The translations under genes were made by a program, and so were the position numbers. Source: Paralvinella palmiformis (lineage: Eukaryota; Annelida; Polychaeta; Terebellida; Alvinellidae). Taken from it: a stretch of 64,000 bases of DNA. Numbering within the stretch: position 1 is the first letter of the stretch; every line of letters begins with the position of its first letter. The notes beneath the pieces were generated by a model. The model was not told the DNA's origin. It saw only the letters and a list, made by a program, of their open reading frames with translations, and ran no database searches. The stretch lies in contig JAODUP010000012.1 of the NCBI GenBank assembly GCA_025642065.1, forward strand, positions 62,001-126,000, read 5' to 3'. This document shows, piece after piece, positions 22,393 through 36,823 of the stretch.

Positions 22393-25300
22393 CTCGTACT
22401 TCTGTAACAGAAGTTACATCTTTGTGTAATCCATATTTCGGGGAAAAGGATACTTGATTCTTCCGGCTAAGACGCATCTACATAAAGGAAGTCATGATAA
22501 AAACATGCCGGAATTTGCCAAAGAATAAGAACTTCATGTATACATCTAGATGATTCTTAGATCGTGGTTTATCTACTTCTATGTGTCTTGAACAGCAAAA
22601 ATAAGATGGCGTCTCATCATTTTAACAATACTTCGTAAAATCTAAAGGGAACGAATCAAATGTTGCTTAGAAGTGCGTATTAATTATAGAAACAAAAGAA
22701 TGTAGACAAGATCAAACAAACCTGTTCGAATTCGCAAGGAACTCGATTATCAGTAATACAGAAGACACCAGTCATATTATTATAAATACGGAAATTATTT
22801 AAAGTGGAAAATTAGTTTAACACGACTAGTAGCCATTTTGTCCATTAAATCGTTAATAGATGAATAGTTTCATCGATAAGGCAGTCAAATGTTATCCAAC
22901 CGTTCACTTGTCAACTTATAAACAATGATAGTTGTAACAGTAAGGACTTTATAAGGCCCTGATGCCGGTCTTACTTAGGACCATTGACCTGTCAATGCTT
23001 AGAGCACACGACTACAGTAAAGGGCGTATGGAATTTACTGTGAGATGAAACATCATCACGCAACAACCAGTAAGAGTGAAATTCGAACTTGGCTCGTTTG
23101 TTCGAAGAAGGTGATGTCGCTGAGAGCTTTAATGAAGGAATTATTTCTTGATCAATCATGACTGTCATACTCGGGGATGTTGCTCGATCAATGGATCATT
23201 GGATAACATTTTATATCAACGAAGGAACTGTGATTCTCAGATGATGGCAAATCATCAGATATCCAGCTTCTCTTCGGTTTATCACAGAAACGATCTTGGA
23301 ACCAAAGACGTGTTCCACGTGACTAAGGAAGTTGCTGAAATGGTACCACTGTTAAAATGATGATACTCAAATATAGATAACCGAAAAACCAAAGTTCTAG
23401 TTGTAGAAACAAGTGTTGCTCACCTTGGTAGTATTCTTCATAATAACTGTGGAATACAAAAAATCAGGTTAATTCTCTATGCGTGTAAATCCTGGTACGA
23501 CCAAGTATGAAATTGACCGCCTATTTAAACTTCCATTGCTGAGGCAGTGAGGGGAAATGCAAACTCTTGCTGCTAAGTTAAAGTAACAGTTTATCACAAC
23601 AAGCCATTATTATTTTTCTCTTGACTAATTCATCATCATCTAATGGTTAGTTTCTTAGTTACTGATTCTTAAAAATTAAGACTCAAACATTCTGAAGGAA
23701 AAGTTAAGCAACCTTATCCATGGTTAGCTCCATTTTCATTTAGTACAACCTCACAGTAAGAATGTTTCAAAGGCGTCAGATATATTTCTGTGAATCATTT
23801 GTGTATAATAATATTTCATATTGAAATAGGAAAACATCACAATGATCGTTCTCATCAGTTTGTACAGGTACAGTTAGCAACTAATTGCTGTTACTGGTTT
23901 GATTATCCTCAACGGTGGTCATTATCTGGGACATTTGACAGATGGGTTACTTTAATACTGATTTATGAAACATCCCACAGACATAACCCATCCCACAAGT
24001 TTATTTGGGAAACATTCTAATATCCAACAATAATGTTTAAGTCTCCCCTTCTTACTCTTGTATAGATAGTACTTGTTATAACTGTTATTCATTTCTGATA
24101 TAAATGCATTCACGGCTCAGCTACGAAAGCCTACAATAGTGGAAGATATGTAATGTGATTATGAGATTTTATAATATTTGAACTATTTGTTAAAATAAGC
24201 TGTGATATTTTAGAGTTTCTTATTTTTATCTACGAAAAAAATAATGGTGTTATTAGTGATGCCATCATACAGAGACGATATGAATGAATGTCATTATGTA
24301 GTTATCTTGGTATTATTACAACATTTTATTAAATACTACCAACAACTGATTAGTTTTTGTTACTAAAAGATAGTTTAACAAACTGCATCAATGTAAAAGA
24401 TGTGAGCATCTTTGGTGTTATTATGGAACAGACATGGAGCCATTCCATTTTATCAATTCCAATTCCACTCAATTCCATTTGGTCAATTCCAATTCCACCT
24501 CAAATTTTTCAATTCCAAGTCGTTTTTTTCCCCTCTGACTCTTTTTGCCTACTACTTTTTACCACAAGTAGGTACTCCGAGTATCTACTTGGAATACCTA
24601 CTCCAAGTAGTTTATATTCCAAGTAGGATTGTTATCGAAGAAATATTTCTGAATTTAAAAATAATTTGTGGATTTAATTTAGTTTTGCCCGTTCTAAACA
24701 TTAAATGGGGGTAAATTCCTAAATAGCAATATCTCTCTATAGATTACAAGCATGATATATGGTGATGTCAGTGTTGTGGGCGGAGCCAATGGTATCCAGA
24801 CTATTGTAATTGGTTAAATGCTCACATGGGGTGCCACCTGTGCATATCTTATAAATATATATATAAGAAACAAACTTCTGGATTCCTCTTTCCATACTGC
24901 TCAACCCCCCCCCCCTACCAGTGGTGGGGAGGAGTTTCTCAACCACTCCAACATAGAGGCTGTGCTGAATAAGCGACAGCTTGGGGATTCTCCAACTGTA
25001 GATGGAACACCAACTGTATATTTGTCAAAATCACTGTTCTTTTATTGAAATGATGTGACTATTCACATGCTAGAACATTAATACACTGAAAACGTGACTG
25101 TTTTGACAATACCGACTGTTGACCAACAGAAAACAGTACTATGTGTGAGTCAAGCACCAACACACACACATGCATGCACACACTTACATACGTATGCACA
25201 CATACATGCGGGTAAATTTGAAACTCACACAATTTACATCACAAAACATGTATAAATACATAACCGCTAGCTTTCACAGGTGTCACATCACATACAAATA

Positions 25301-26880
25301 CAGCATTGGGTAAATATCACTGGACTTACAACATAAGTTACCAGGTATAAGTTCATGTCACCACCTGGCAATAGACTGATAGCTGATTACGCTATACCGG
25401 TCCATAACACAAATGACTGTGCCAAAGTTTCTTTTATAATCAATCAACACAGTGCTACATTATTCTGTAGATGTGCACTCTAGAACGATCTGTTGAAATA
25501 GCAGACATCATGTTTAATCAGGCTTTTAACACAGATGGCTAGAAATATTACAATGCCCCTTAATCATAATGTATTATCTACTTCAAATGTTCACTGAAGC
25601 TACCTTTAATATCTAAATCCTAGAATTACTGGAAAGTTCAGTAGAGAAAACTGTATGCCACACATATAACAAACTCAGACCTGTGCCACAGTGAATGTTG
25701 CACAACTCATTGAAGGCTAGTGGTATTAGAGCTAAGAAACATACAATAAAAGGCACAAATAAATATATTCCACACTTTCTGGCTTGGAACCATAGCAGCA
25801 TCAAATGTCGAGCTCCTGTACAAATATAGACTAGATTACAATTATCAACATAGTAGATATAATGTACATCCCATTCCATGTACATGCCTCACAAACCAAC
25901 AACAGTTAATGGTGCACACTACCAGCCATGGATTACAAAATCCACATCTTTGTGCTGCCACGATCAGAAAGTTCAGGCAGTAACAGAATCGTGTGCCATA
26001 GTTCATTGAACAATAACAACTGATACAGGACTCAATGCTGACAAGACATAGTACTGGGTTGACACAAACACCTATAATACTTTTGATCAAATGCTCTCCT
26101 GTACAATAAATTCTTAAGTTTAATATTCACATTAAAATGCTTAGTGAACAAAATATTTACTGAAGTCTGTCATTCATCTGTATTCAATAATCTAACAAAC
26201 AACAAAAGCTTATTGATACAGATACATCTGCTCCAGTTCTCCCGACATTAATCCTGTCTTCGATTTTTTTATCATCTTACCGGTACATGATATAATGAAC
26301 ACATATCAGAACAATCTACCAGATCTGTGCTTAATTTTGGCAATGCCATCATAACGTTCCAGTGCAAAACTAATTAATGAGCTAAATAAATATTTTGGCA
26401 GATGTACTGTGGCAGTGATACTAAAATTGATATGATTTCATCTACAGACAATGGATCTCCAAGTCGGAGTGTTTAAGTAAAGTTCAAAACCACACTAATT
26501 ACTTCGTCTTTAAACCGAGACAAAAGACAACAAAAGAAGTGTTTAAATGCAACCAATTTCTGTTATTTAATCATTTCACTGGTGCCACATTTAAAGGCAA
26601 TTTTTTGTTCAGTAATGAACTGACTAATTATAACCAGCATCATAAGCCAAATTTTATATCACTGATAAACATCAAAATAAAAAGAAAGTAGAATAACAGA
26701 CATTATTCTCCAGAAACTTTGAGTATAGCACATTTAGGTCATCAAAAAAGCATTTGACATTAGTGAAAATGCACTGTAGCTCATGTGAGTGGCTATGTTT
26801 TATACACAGACATGATCAAATCACATTTACGGCAGCTTTGTACAATATACACATATGTACATCTTGCTAAGAGGAAAATG
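22393..26880. other. Intergenic and probable teneurin 3' flank
   Basis: No coding sequence supported. Contains an ATTCCA-rich cluster at 24442-24520 followed by nested short palindromes to 24630, and a C10 run near 24905. The portion nearest 26880 may be teneurin 3' UTR if the early polyadenylation signal is not used. Confidence 0.45.
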
Positions 26881-26886
26881 TTTATT
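26881..26886 (-). terminator. Possible teneurin polyadenylation signal
   Basis: AATAAA on the minus strand, 22 bases after the teneurin stop. It is unusually close for a 3' UTR; later signals further left may be used instead. Confidence 0.35.
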
Positions 26887-26907
26887 TACAATTCTCTATT
26901 TCTTTCA

Positions 26908-27767
26908 TCACCTAGATGCTCGGACAAATCTGATGTTTTTAGGGTCATCTGCCAGTTGTGGATATTTTGTAATATCTCTTACAGTATGTCCTTCATAGCC
27001 AGAAACCTTGCCCTGACTAAGAAGTTCCTCTCTTTCTGTTCGTGACCATACATTGATGGTCTGCTTGTTGCTCTGAACGAGTTCACGCTCAATCTTCCAA
27101 GCATTCTCTATTGCACGTTCTCTTGCATGTGCCAACACACGATGTCTTTCTTCTTGCACATTGGTGCCATAGCGCAGGTTTATTACCGTGTGATTGCCAT
27201 GCAAACGTATGTCAACGTATCTCATTATTTCTGGTGTGTCGTGATGTCTGTGCACAGTGATGTTGACACCTTGTATGATCTCTTCAGCTCTCAGTGACAG
27301 AGCCTTTACATCATCAACTGCTTCATTAAGTGTCCTCTTCACAAAGTAATGTACATCCCTTCCATGTATGGTGTACTGTAGATCGACGATCGCCGAGTTG
27401 TTAAGGAGGACAGTTGCCAATTCTGCCAGCTCCTCATTGGCTGAATCCAGAATGTCTACCATCACCCTGTCATCTCGGTTGGACAGAATGATGCCAGAGC
27501 CAAAAATATAAGGAAATGGGGAGAAGGCTTTGATTACTTCGCTGTCTCTTCTGTCACGCCTTGATGTCACCTTGGAACGTGGCACAGTGGAGAGTTCTAC
27601 GAAGTTTTCCATGTCCCTTTCGAAGGCACACTGGAACGCTGATGTGACTGGTATTAAACGCTGATCGCTGGTCATGACTGGGTTAGCTTGGATGTGTCCC
27701 GAGAAGCTCACTGCTGGCATTAAGCTGGCAATATCATATCCCATCATCACCAGCCAACTCACAAAAT
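26908..27767 (-). CDS. tenm: Teneurin exon 26 (Tox-GHH-like domain, TCAP, stop)
   Basis: Residues about 2550-2835. DFVSWLVMMGYDIASLMP links to the antibiotic-binding-like domain. YTIHGRDVHYFVKRT and VDIRLHGNHTVINLRYGTN belong to the toxin-derived GHH fold, which is not known to be catalytic in teneurins. The end is the TCAP region, ELLSQGKVSGYEGHTVRDI then YPQLADDPKNIRFVRASR. The vertebrate C-terminal GKR/GRR amidation signal is absent. Acceptor TTTTGCAG|ATTTT. Confidence 0.95.
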
Positions 27768-30700
27768 CTGCAAAAGTGATCAAACACATCAGCTATATTA
27801 TTTGTGCATGACCTTGAATAATAAAAACAGATACACAAATTGTAACAGAAACTTTACATAACATGAAATGATAATTTCTGAATGAGCTGATAGAACCTAC
27901 CAGTTTTTAAATTATCTTGCAATGAGTTCGGGTTGACCAGTGGATGTCTGTACATGTTCAGGGTCTCTGGATGGTCCATGATGGTTTCTATAGAATCCAG
28001 AAGTTTATCATAATCAGCTGATGTACGCCTGCCTATGTTTGGATCATAGACTTTGTTACCCAAGAAGAGCAAGCCTGTGATGTGATCAACGATACCAGAT
28101 TTGTAGCTGAGCGGGAATGAGAAATCTGGTGCTGAGTCACTCATCAGTTGACCTAAGGGATCATAGGTCATCTGCTTTATAACACTACCAACAGAGTTCA
28201 GGATGAGAATTGGCGATCCCATTGGATCGCATACAATGTAATAAACACTTCCATCTCTCTCCATTGCAAACAGATGGCCGTGATTATCATAGTAAAAAAC
28301 TGTAAACAGTTTTGATGTGTGATCATAAACATGTGTAATCCTATCACGGTGTTCCAGATCTGCATAGAAGAACTGTGTTGTGTAACCACCCATGGCATCC
28401 TTCCGCCCAACCAGGTGTCCAAATGGATCATAAAAGTAGTATATGTCATATTTGCCCATCTCAAATGCCCTGACCAGTTCACCAAGGGAGTTGTACTCAA
28501 ACACTTCATGATCTCTCTGAACAAGGAAGCCATCCTTGTCAAAGATAAATGACTCATCGCCACTCATCTCAATTTGATTTTTGGCATTAATTTCCACCAC
28601 TCGGGTCTGTTGATGATACATCATCTTTATGATGTTGCTATTTGCATCTGTCTCGTATGTCCACGTTGTCTGACCATTGACAAGTACTTCAACAATATTG
28701 CCATCAATATCGTAAACGTATTCATACGATTTGAGATCACTAGAACCAACTTTCCTTCTCCAGAGATATACACGATTCAAATTGTCATACTTACCTCCAT
28801 CGTACATCCAATGTAATTGTTGAAACGATAGAAGGCGTCAGTGTATCTGCCATAGGCATCAAATTCCTGGGTCACTTCGACATTGCTATCTCTCATAATT
28901 TCATGATGAATTTTGGGGTATTCAAAGCTGAAACCCTTCACTCTGGCCAGACGCCCGGTGGTAACATTATACGTCAAGTTGTAAGGATTAAAGTGTTTGC
29001 TGCCGAGTGTCGCTTCAAACACTGCAATCCTGAAGCTGGCATCATACTGATAATGAAAGTTAGCATTCAGGAAGTTCAAGTCTTCACCATAGAATTCAAC
29101 AGCCTGAGATTTAATTAGTGCGTCTCCCGGTTCATAAACAACTGAACAGTTGTACTTGAATGGCACAGGGTTGTAAAGTTGTACACTGTGCACCATCTGG
29201 GTAGCATCATAGTAACTATAGCGAATATCAGACCAATCAAACATGATGTTTTGTAGCTGGCCAAAGCTAGTATAAGAATATGTTACACGTCTGTGTTCAC
29301 TTGGATACAGCACCTGAAAATATAGATTACAACTATCACTAAAAAAGAAAAATGAGAATTTAAAACTTTTCATGGATGATGATGATGATGATTGATGTTT
29401 TACAACCACTTATGTTCACGTGGTAGACTAAATGGGCCAAGCAACCTCCAAAGATAATGAAGTGAAGTCGAAGATGAAACACCCTTCAGATATGCCCACA
29501 CCAAGATTCAAACTCAGGTGGTAGTGATCAGTGGTTCAACACGCTACCAATTAGACCAAAGAGGCAGGATACAGTTATGTATTTAAGTGTCACATAACAT
29601 ATTTGTATCAACGAGTACATATTTATAAACTGACCTGTATTAGATGCCCACCACTGTCATAGTCCTTGATGTATTTGCCATGAGCCTCTGGAGGCAAATA
29701 CATCTTACGATACATGCCCAATGTTGTAAGGCTATGAAAATGATGCTTGCCAAGACTGGGCATAATGGCTGCCTTCAGATTGCCATAGCTGTCATAATGA
29801 AATACATACTGCTTGCCACTGGGCAGGATGACATCACTTGGCTGTGAATAAATGAGTAACTTCCAGGTAATATTTTGACAACTGATGATCAAACAACATC
29901 ATACCATAAACAATTTTAGACAAAGGTTTTATACAACCTTCAGCAAGAAAATATCATCTAAAAGTAGAAGAAATTCACGAGAAAGACTACTGAAAAGACT
30001 ATTTTATTACACCTTTTACACTACAAATCTGATCACCTTATTTCCAGTTTTGTAAATGAAGCGGTACAGTGCTCGTCCACTGAGTTTCTTCTCCACAAGG
30101 TGACCCAGTTTATCATCGTAAGCATTGACGATACTCATCTCACCATAATACCACCCAGTCATGTGACCCTGATCGTTGTACGTTACATTTAGGCCTTGTA
30201 CAGGTGGGTCAGGTAAGACTCGTATCACCTGTCCAGCGCTGTTATACTGAATGATAAACATCTCCTCCCCATCATGTCTGATCACAGTCTCTGTGTTTGT
30301 AAGACGATCATATTCCAAGGTGACAAGATTCTCACCATTTATCTGACAGAAAAATATATAAGAATTTATGCCAATAGGAATTTACCAGTAAAGATCAACA
30401 AATGGTATAAGTATGTCAACTTTTCAGAATGTGTGTATATGTATTACATACATACATACATACACGTTTGTATATATGTATGTATGCATACATGCATGCA
30501 TTCATGCACACATCTCCAATAAAAATGTGTAAAGCATAATACATTTCTGTTTGTTTTAATTCTCAAACATCAGTAATTTTTCTTGATTAGATTATAATAA
30601 TTATTGTTGCTAATTATTAATAATTAATAAATAGTGAAATTTTAATTTCACATCAGTTACTCAAATATAAAACAAGATCATTTGAAATAGTGGATGGCGG

Positions 30701-31775
30701 AAGCATTATTTAATTCCATATTAACAGATAAGGCATTGATGGGCATAAAATGCTTTTGTATCTCTTTTCATAGCACAGACTTGAATCCAGCTAATAACAG
30801 ATTCAGTGTACAGCAGAACAAAGCACACTACACAAACGTATACAAATGGCACGATAACACATTTAACATTGACGTTTATATACACATGTTAGTGCAAAGC
30901 AAAAAGATGTTTACATCACTGTTACAGCACAGACCTTTTCAAAAATGGGGACAAATATGCTATATGTGAATGCTAATGAAATGCACTCTGCTAAGAGGAC
31001 CAGTGTTATAGTAAAGTGGTCAAGAATAACACCTTCGATAACTGGTAGATAAAAATAACAGAAGAAACAAAAGAAATAACAGTTAGCACACATTCTTATA
31101 TAGGTCACCAAAGACCAAATATTCTGGGAATGATATGCTAACTGTAATACCAATACCATAACTCACCCGAGGTTCTCAATTAGTGTGATTAGTGAGCGAG
31201 AACACATTACGCGTAACAATTTTGTTAGGAGCCATCATAGTAGGCACCAGACAACGGGTTAAACCTACCATGAGCACTTTGCCGTCATAACCCGAGGAGG
31301 CATGCAGGGGGGAGGAGTCCCCGTATGCTCGTAGGCGGCTGCCAGCATGCACATCTGTGTTGCCTACCCTCATACGGCGGCCAATCTTCCTGACCAGTTT
31401 GCGGTTCTCTGCGGTTCGCTCACGTCTCAGGTAATACCGCCATTCGAGCTTGTGGACCATGTTGTCGGGCAGGATGATCTTACGTTTTATGTGGAGAGGC
31501 TGATCAGTGCTGAGTAGGGGATGAGGACTCGTCTCCAGGGTGATGGCCATGTTGAATGGATACTCAACGACAAGGGAGCCATCATGTAGGTAAGATATCT
31601 TCATCACAGAGTTGTCTGAAATATGAACAGTAACTTGATGTTAGTTCACTCCATCTAATAAGCTTCTCACTTCTTGTGACCATATTGTGTGAGGGATTTC
31701 AACTGTATCCAACGTTATTTACCAAAGATCTTGTAGCCAGTGAGGAGAAGATGTATTAATCATTCAGAAAGATCA

Positions 31776-31814
<39 letters not shown>

Positions 31815-34800
31815 TGGAAGATCTTAAATAACTTAGAAGCCAGCATGAGAGGTTGTTACTAGTTACACATGTGAAGTTTAGTGGGATTAATTATATGATT
31901 ATTGCTGATTACATGAAACACCTCAGTATGACAAGTTTAACTCATGGTAGCACATGCACGCACACACACACACGCAATCACTCCCTCAGTCACTAGCTCA
32001 CTCCACCACACACACAGACAGACAGACAGACAGACAGACACACACACACACACACACACACAATTATCTTTTTAGCACACATTGTAAGCATCACATGATT
32101 ATCATGAACTTGAGGTCATACAGATTGATTAAATCTTCAGAGAGTGTTACTGATTCATATATAATTAGAAGATTAACCAGAATCACCTGGACAAGCATGG
32201 ATAAAAGAAATGATCACAACACACACTTGTATAAAAGAAAGGAGGATTATCGTGTTAACAAAATTAAACAATACACCTGAAGAAGATTATAACATTAAAA
32301 GAGCCAGTGATAGAAATCAGGGATTATAATAATCACGTTCTAGCATTCAATATTTGGTATATATTTGATAGCTAACAATATAAATATATATACACAGAGA
32401 AGTAAAGGTATGGAAGCACAAGGAAATGTCACTTGCCATGCAGAACAGAAAGCGTGTTTCCATTAGTTGCCATGGCTACGAGATCTTTATTTTCAGTACT
32501 GAGACGAACAAGGGCACCTGAAGGATCTACATCGGTATTAACCACTGTTCGTTCTCCAGTTGGCTGAATGACATAAGATAGCCGTCCATTCTTATCAAAC
32601 TCATATAGGAAGGTGTGTCCCTCGCTGGTCTCTTTCGTCTCCAGCAGGCCAGTATTGCTGAGGTATGTGAATTTCATTGTGGAGTTATCAGCAGCCACAA
32701 ACACGTGAAGCTGACCCATGTTATCCATGGTAAATTTACACTTCTGGCCACCTGGGGGGATGATCTCCTTGGCTTGCGTCGTATAATCTCTGGTAATCAT
32801 CAACTGGTTCCCTCCACTGTCTGTCACCTTAACCAGCTTGCCATAGTATGAGTTGACATTGTAAGTGAAGTTATAGATAAATTGATCGGTGACTATGTTC
32901 TTTGTGGCAACATGTTGCCCATATCTGTTGAAGACATACAGCTCCTGTGTCTGCGGATAGAGTACCTCGTACTGTCCATATCTGTCTGGGTCTGGTAAGG
33001 TGGCAACGATGGAATGCACCCTCAGGTGGCCTTGATCAGCAATGTGCAGCACATTGTCCGGGGTCACCGTGATCGCTGTCGGATCGCTCAGCAACATCTT
33101 GGTGGCTAGCAGCTCTCCAGGACTGTAACAGTCACAGTCTGACATGGAACAGTCACACCTTGATTTACCACCAGCATAATGAGAGACTGTACCATCTGTG
33201 CTGACAACTCGGATCTGGTTAATAAACTTGCCATCACTCTCGACAATGTACAGGTCACCATTAGGTGCAAATGCGATGTGCTGAGGCGACATCAGCAATA
33301 CATCTGTAGCCAGTCGGGGTCCGGCCTGCTCTTCTGTCAACAAAGAGCTATGACTGAGGTTCTTCGGAGGGCAGTGTAAAGGTCTTCCAGCCACCATTAG
33401 TACTTTGTTGTCCTTGGTGACCTTGAGGACCATACTGTCATCAAGGATGTGCAGCGTATCATCAAGAGGATTGATTGCTAAAGCTGTAGGCCATTGTAGC
33501 TTTGTCTAAAAATACAATATGTACAACATCATTATAAAATAACTTCCAATTACAAGATTTGTCTACTGTCTTTATTACTTCAGAATCATACAATGTGAGA
33601 TGATATTGCCTCTCTAAGTTGACTACAATAGATACATAGTTTATTATTTGTTTATAGTTTATTATTCCTTATCATCAAACAACTTTAATATATCATTATT
33701 TTCTTAAATTACTTATTTTTAATCATTATCTACCTCAGCTGTGGAGACCACCTTGTTACAAGGCAATGGCTTCCAATATGTTGGTTGACCTTGAGATCCT
33801 ATCAGTGTACTTATGCTACCCGACTTGTCAATCACTCGAATATTGACACCATCCACAAAGTAAACGACTCCATCTTTGTTAATAGCTATACCTGGAAAGC
33901 AATAAAAGTTTGGACTATTAATTATACATTAATTTCATAAAATTAAGAACAGCAACGACAGAATGAAATTTAAGACGAGATCAAATATTAGCATCAGACA
34001 CTCTACCTTTAGGTCTATATAGTTTAGCTCTAACAGCAGGGCCATCATCACCACACTTCATCACATCTCCAGGTGTACACTGTTCTCCAGTACCAGCAAT
34101 CACCTCATAGTTCTGCTTCAGATCACGTACTGCACCCATGGTCTTCACACGTAGAATTGTACGACTCATATAATCTGATATATAAAGTTTGGCATCAAGT
34201 GGGCTAACCGTCATGAAGTATTTATAGCTGGTCTCTGATAAACTGAAATAAAGAAAATTCTCATGAGTACTTCAGTAATCCCTCAATGAAAATAAACATA
34301 AATCTGGCAAACTCTGCTGGCTAATAGCAATTTCTACATGAATAGAATACTGAAGATCTTTGGTTTACACCATTCTAACAGCAGAAGGTTTTGATAAAGT
34401 TGACAACAAAGGTTTATTTAGAAAAATCTACATCTGTTCTGTCAATAGGCACTTAACTACTACTGATAAAACTTACTCCATTTCCAGTATACTGGTGACA
34501 TCTTCTCTGTTTGCACCTAATTTTCTGATGTGATTATAATCTCCAACATAAAGACTGCCATCGCGGCCACTAGCCAGAGCAACAGGAGCAAGCAGTCGAC
34601 TGTCCATAGCTTTACCATCACAATTACGACAAGCAGACTTCCTCTTTCGTCCATCGCCCATCACTGTGATGACCTTACGGGGTCTCTCCTTCAGATAAAT
34701 ATTCGTACCATCGCCTTTGTGTAAGATTCCCTCCTGGAAGTTGTATGTGTGATGGATGTGGAGATTCCAGCCACCTATCTCAGACGATGTTATGTCATAG

Positions 34801-36365
34801 CCACTCATCGTAGCAGACTGCATCTCCCAGATAATATGGTCACAGTTTGTGTACTTATATCCAACCCCCACTGTAAAATTAATCATATACGACAAGATTA
34901 AATATTATTTCTTTAGAAAATATTTGTCAATAGTGGTTTCTCAAAAAAATGACCGCGATAACACATGCTCATACAGCCAAACTTATGCAATTATTTAAAT
35001 AGAGCAGATAAGTTATCACTAGCTTCTCACTTACCACTTGCAGAAACAATTCCATAGACTTTCTGGTTGTAAGCATTTCTTCGATCCCAAGCAAACTTGT
35101 ATTTCAGGCCAGGATCTGCCTCAAACAATTTTTCAAACGTTAAGCCCTCAACAGAAACTCGGAGATGAACCTCAGCAAGTTCTTCAGGAATACTGCTTGG
35201 TGTGAGTTGGATCATAATAGTGGACATGTATCCTGGAGTCTCAGAGCTATGATACACCAAATAGACATCAGTGCCAGGAATCTGTACGCTCTCTTGCAAA
35301 ACCTGTTAATAGTATATATATTATCAGTCATTTATATTAAAACACGTCCAACACCATCAAAATTACCATCTGCCATTTCCTATTTCTCCATGTTTTCAAA
35401 TTTTAACACATGTTGAATAAGAGAGAGAGAAAAACATTATCTTTTGAAATTGATATTTCATTTTCAAAACATTCTATTTAATTGAAATAAGTTTTTGGTT
35501 AGGAATTTGTCTAACTGTATAAATTTTCTAATCAGATGCAAGTCATTCTGCGGATTGAGGTTGCATCATGTTAGTTTTTAAACACCTATCATTAAAGCAC
35601 ATAAAACATACCTGGGATTCGGGTATAATTGTACTCTTTGAAGGACATGCTCCAAGCTGTGTGTGCTGCCATGTTGACAACACAACAGGCTTCATTCTAT
35701 AGTGATCATGTTCAGTGTGTTCACATGACCCAGCTTCGGGAACTACTTCACCAGGCAAGGTCAGTGTAACTGTTTCCATGGTGACCATGTGGTTCCATGG
35801 AACCATCACTGTGACGTGTTTCTCTTTAAAAGGCTGTCTCTTGAACTGCAATGTTACTGATCCTCCACCATTCACCAGGATATCAAAACTGTAAAATAAA
35901 TGACAGACATATCAGTCTTGATTAGGCTATTACACACACACACACACACACTCTCTCTCTCTCTCTCAAACAAACACACACACATACATACACACACACA
36001 CACACACACACCATCAGTAGCAATATAAACCACAGCAATGACATATTATTGTGGCCTCATGTCCCACTGGGGACGAAGAGGATAAGTGAAGTGAATGACA
36101 TATTCTAACAGTTCTTAATACTCACAGTCCTTGTTCTCGGGTCAGTGTAAAACCATAAAGAGGCTGCGTTACCACATCAACACGAACACCAATCAGCGGA
36201 CTCTGATCTGTTGACAACACCATACCACGGATAACAGATACCTGACTATAAAACATAAAACATGTATCATTTTAAATGACATATTACACCATCACCCTAT
36301 ATTACACACTTAAATTCAAAATTGTGGCATTACAAGCAAATATTCATGAAAATTACAACAAAACA

Positions 36366-36412
<47 letters not shown>

Positions 36413-36687
36413 GTGTGTATGTGTGTGCGTGCACATGTGGCAAACAATTCACTGTCTAGTCCTACCTCTGATTGAATGATGTTAGAGTAGCATAACTTTG
36501 AACACTCTCATCTTCAACCAAGAACCTCATACGATCATAAAATGATGCAGTACTCGAAGGAGGCTGTTTACGAAGGAGAATTTCCATAGGATCTGGAGCT
36601 GTTACACAATGATAAGCATCCTTACAAGTAATGCTGATACAGCAATCTGGATCTTCACAGTCTGTCAGACCATCTGTAGGATAATAA

Positions 36688-36726
<39 letters not shown>

Positions 36727-36791
36727 TAGACCTTCATTACATGGATACTATAGACCATTGCTCTCTCTCTCTCTCTCTCACACACACACAG

Positions 36792-36823
<32 letters not shown>

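Noticed and set aside
25613..26090. Cys-rich minus-strand frames downstream of teneurin
   Set aside because: No signal peptide with conserved spacing, no homology pattern, and no splice or promoter context; composition by chance.
26908..27767. An active bacterial-type toxin domain at the teneurin C-terminus
   Set aside because: The fold is toxin-derived across all teneurins but is not known to be catalytic; the region is an ordinary part of the protein.
28777..28807. A tiny intron explaining the frame change in teneurin exon 25
   Set aside because: The conserved protein sequence is continuous on both sides of the change, leaving no room for an intron. The one-base deletion explains everything.
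31941..32065. A CRISPR-like direct-repeat array
   Set aside because: The regular repeats are (CA)n and (GACA)n microsatellites without spacers.
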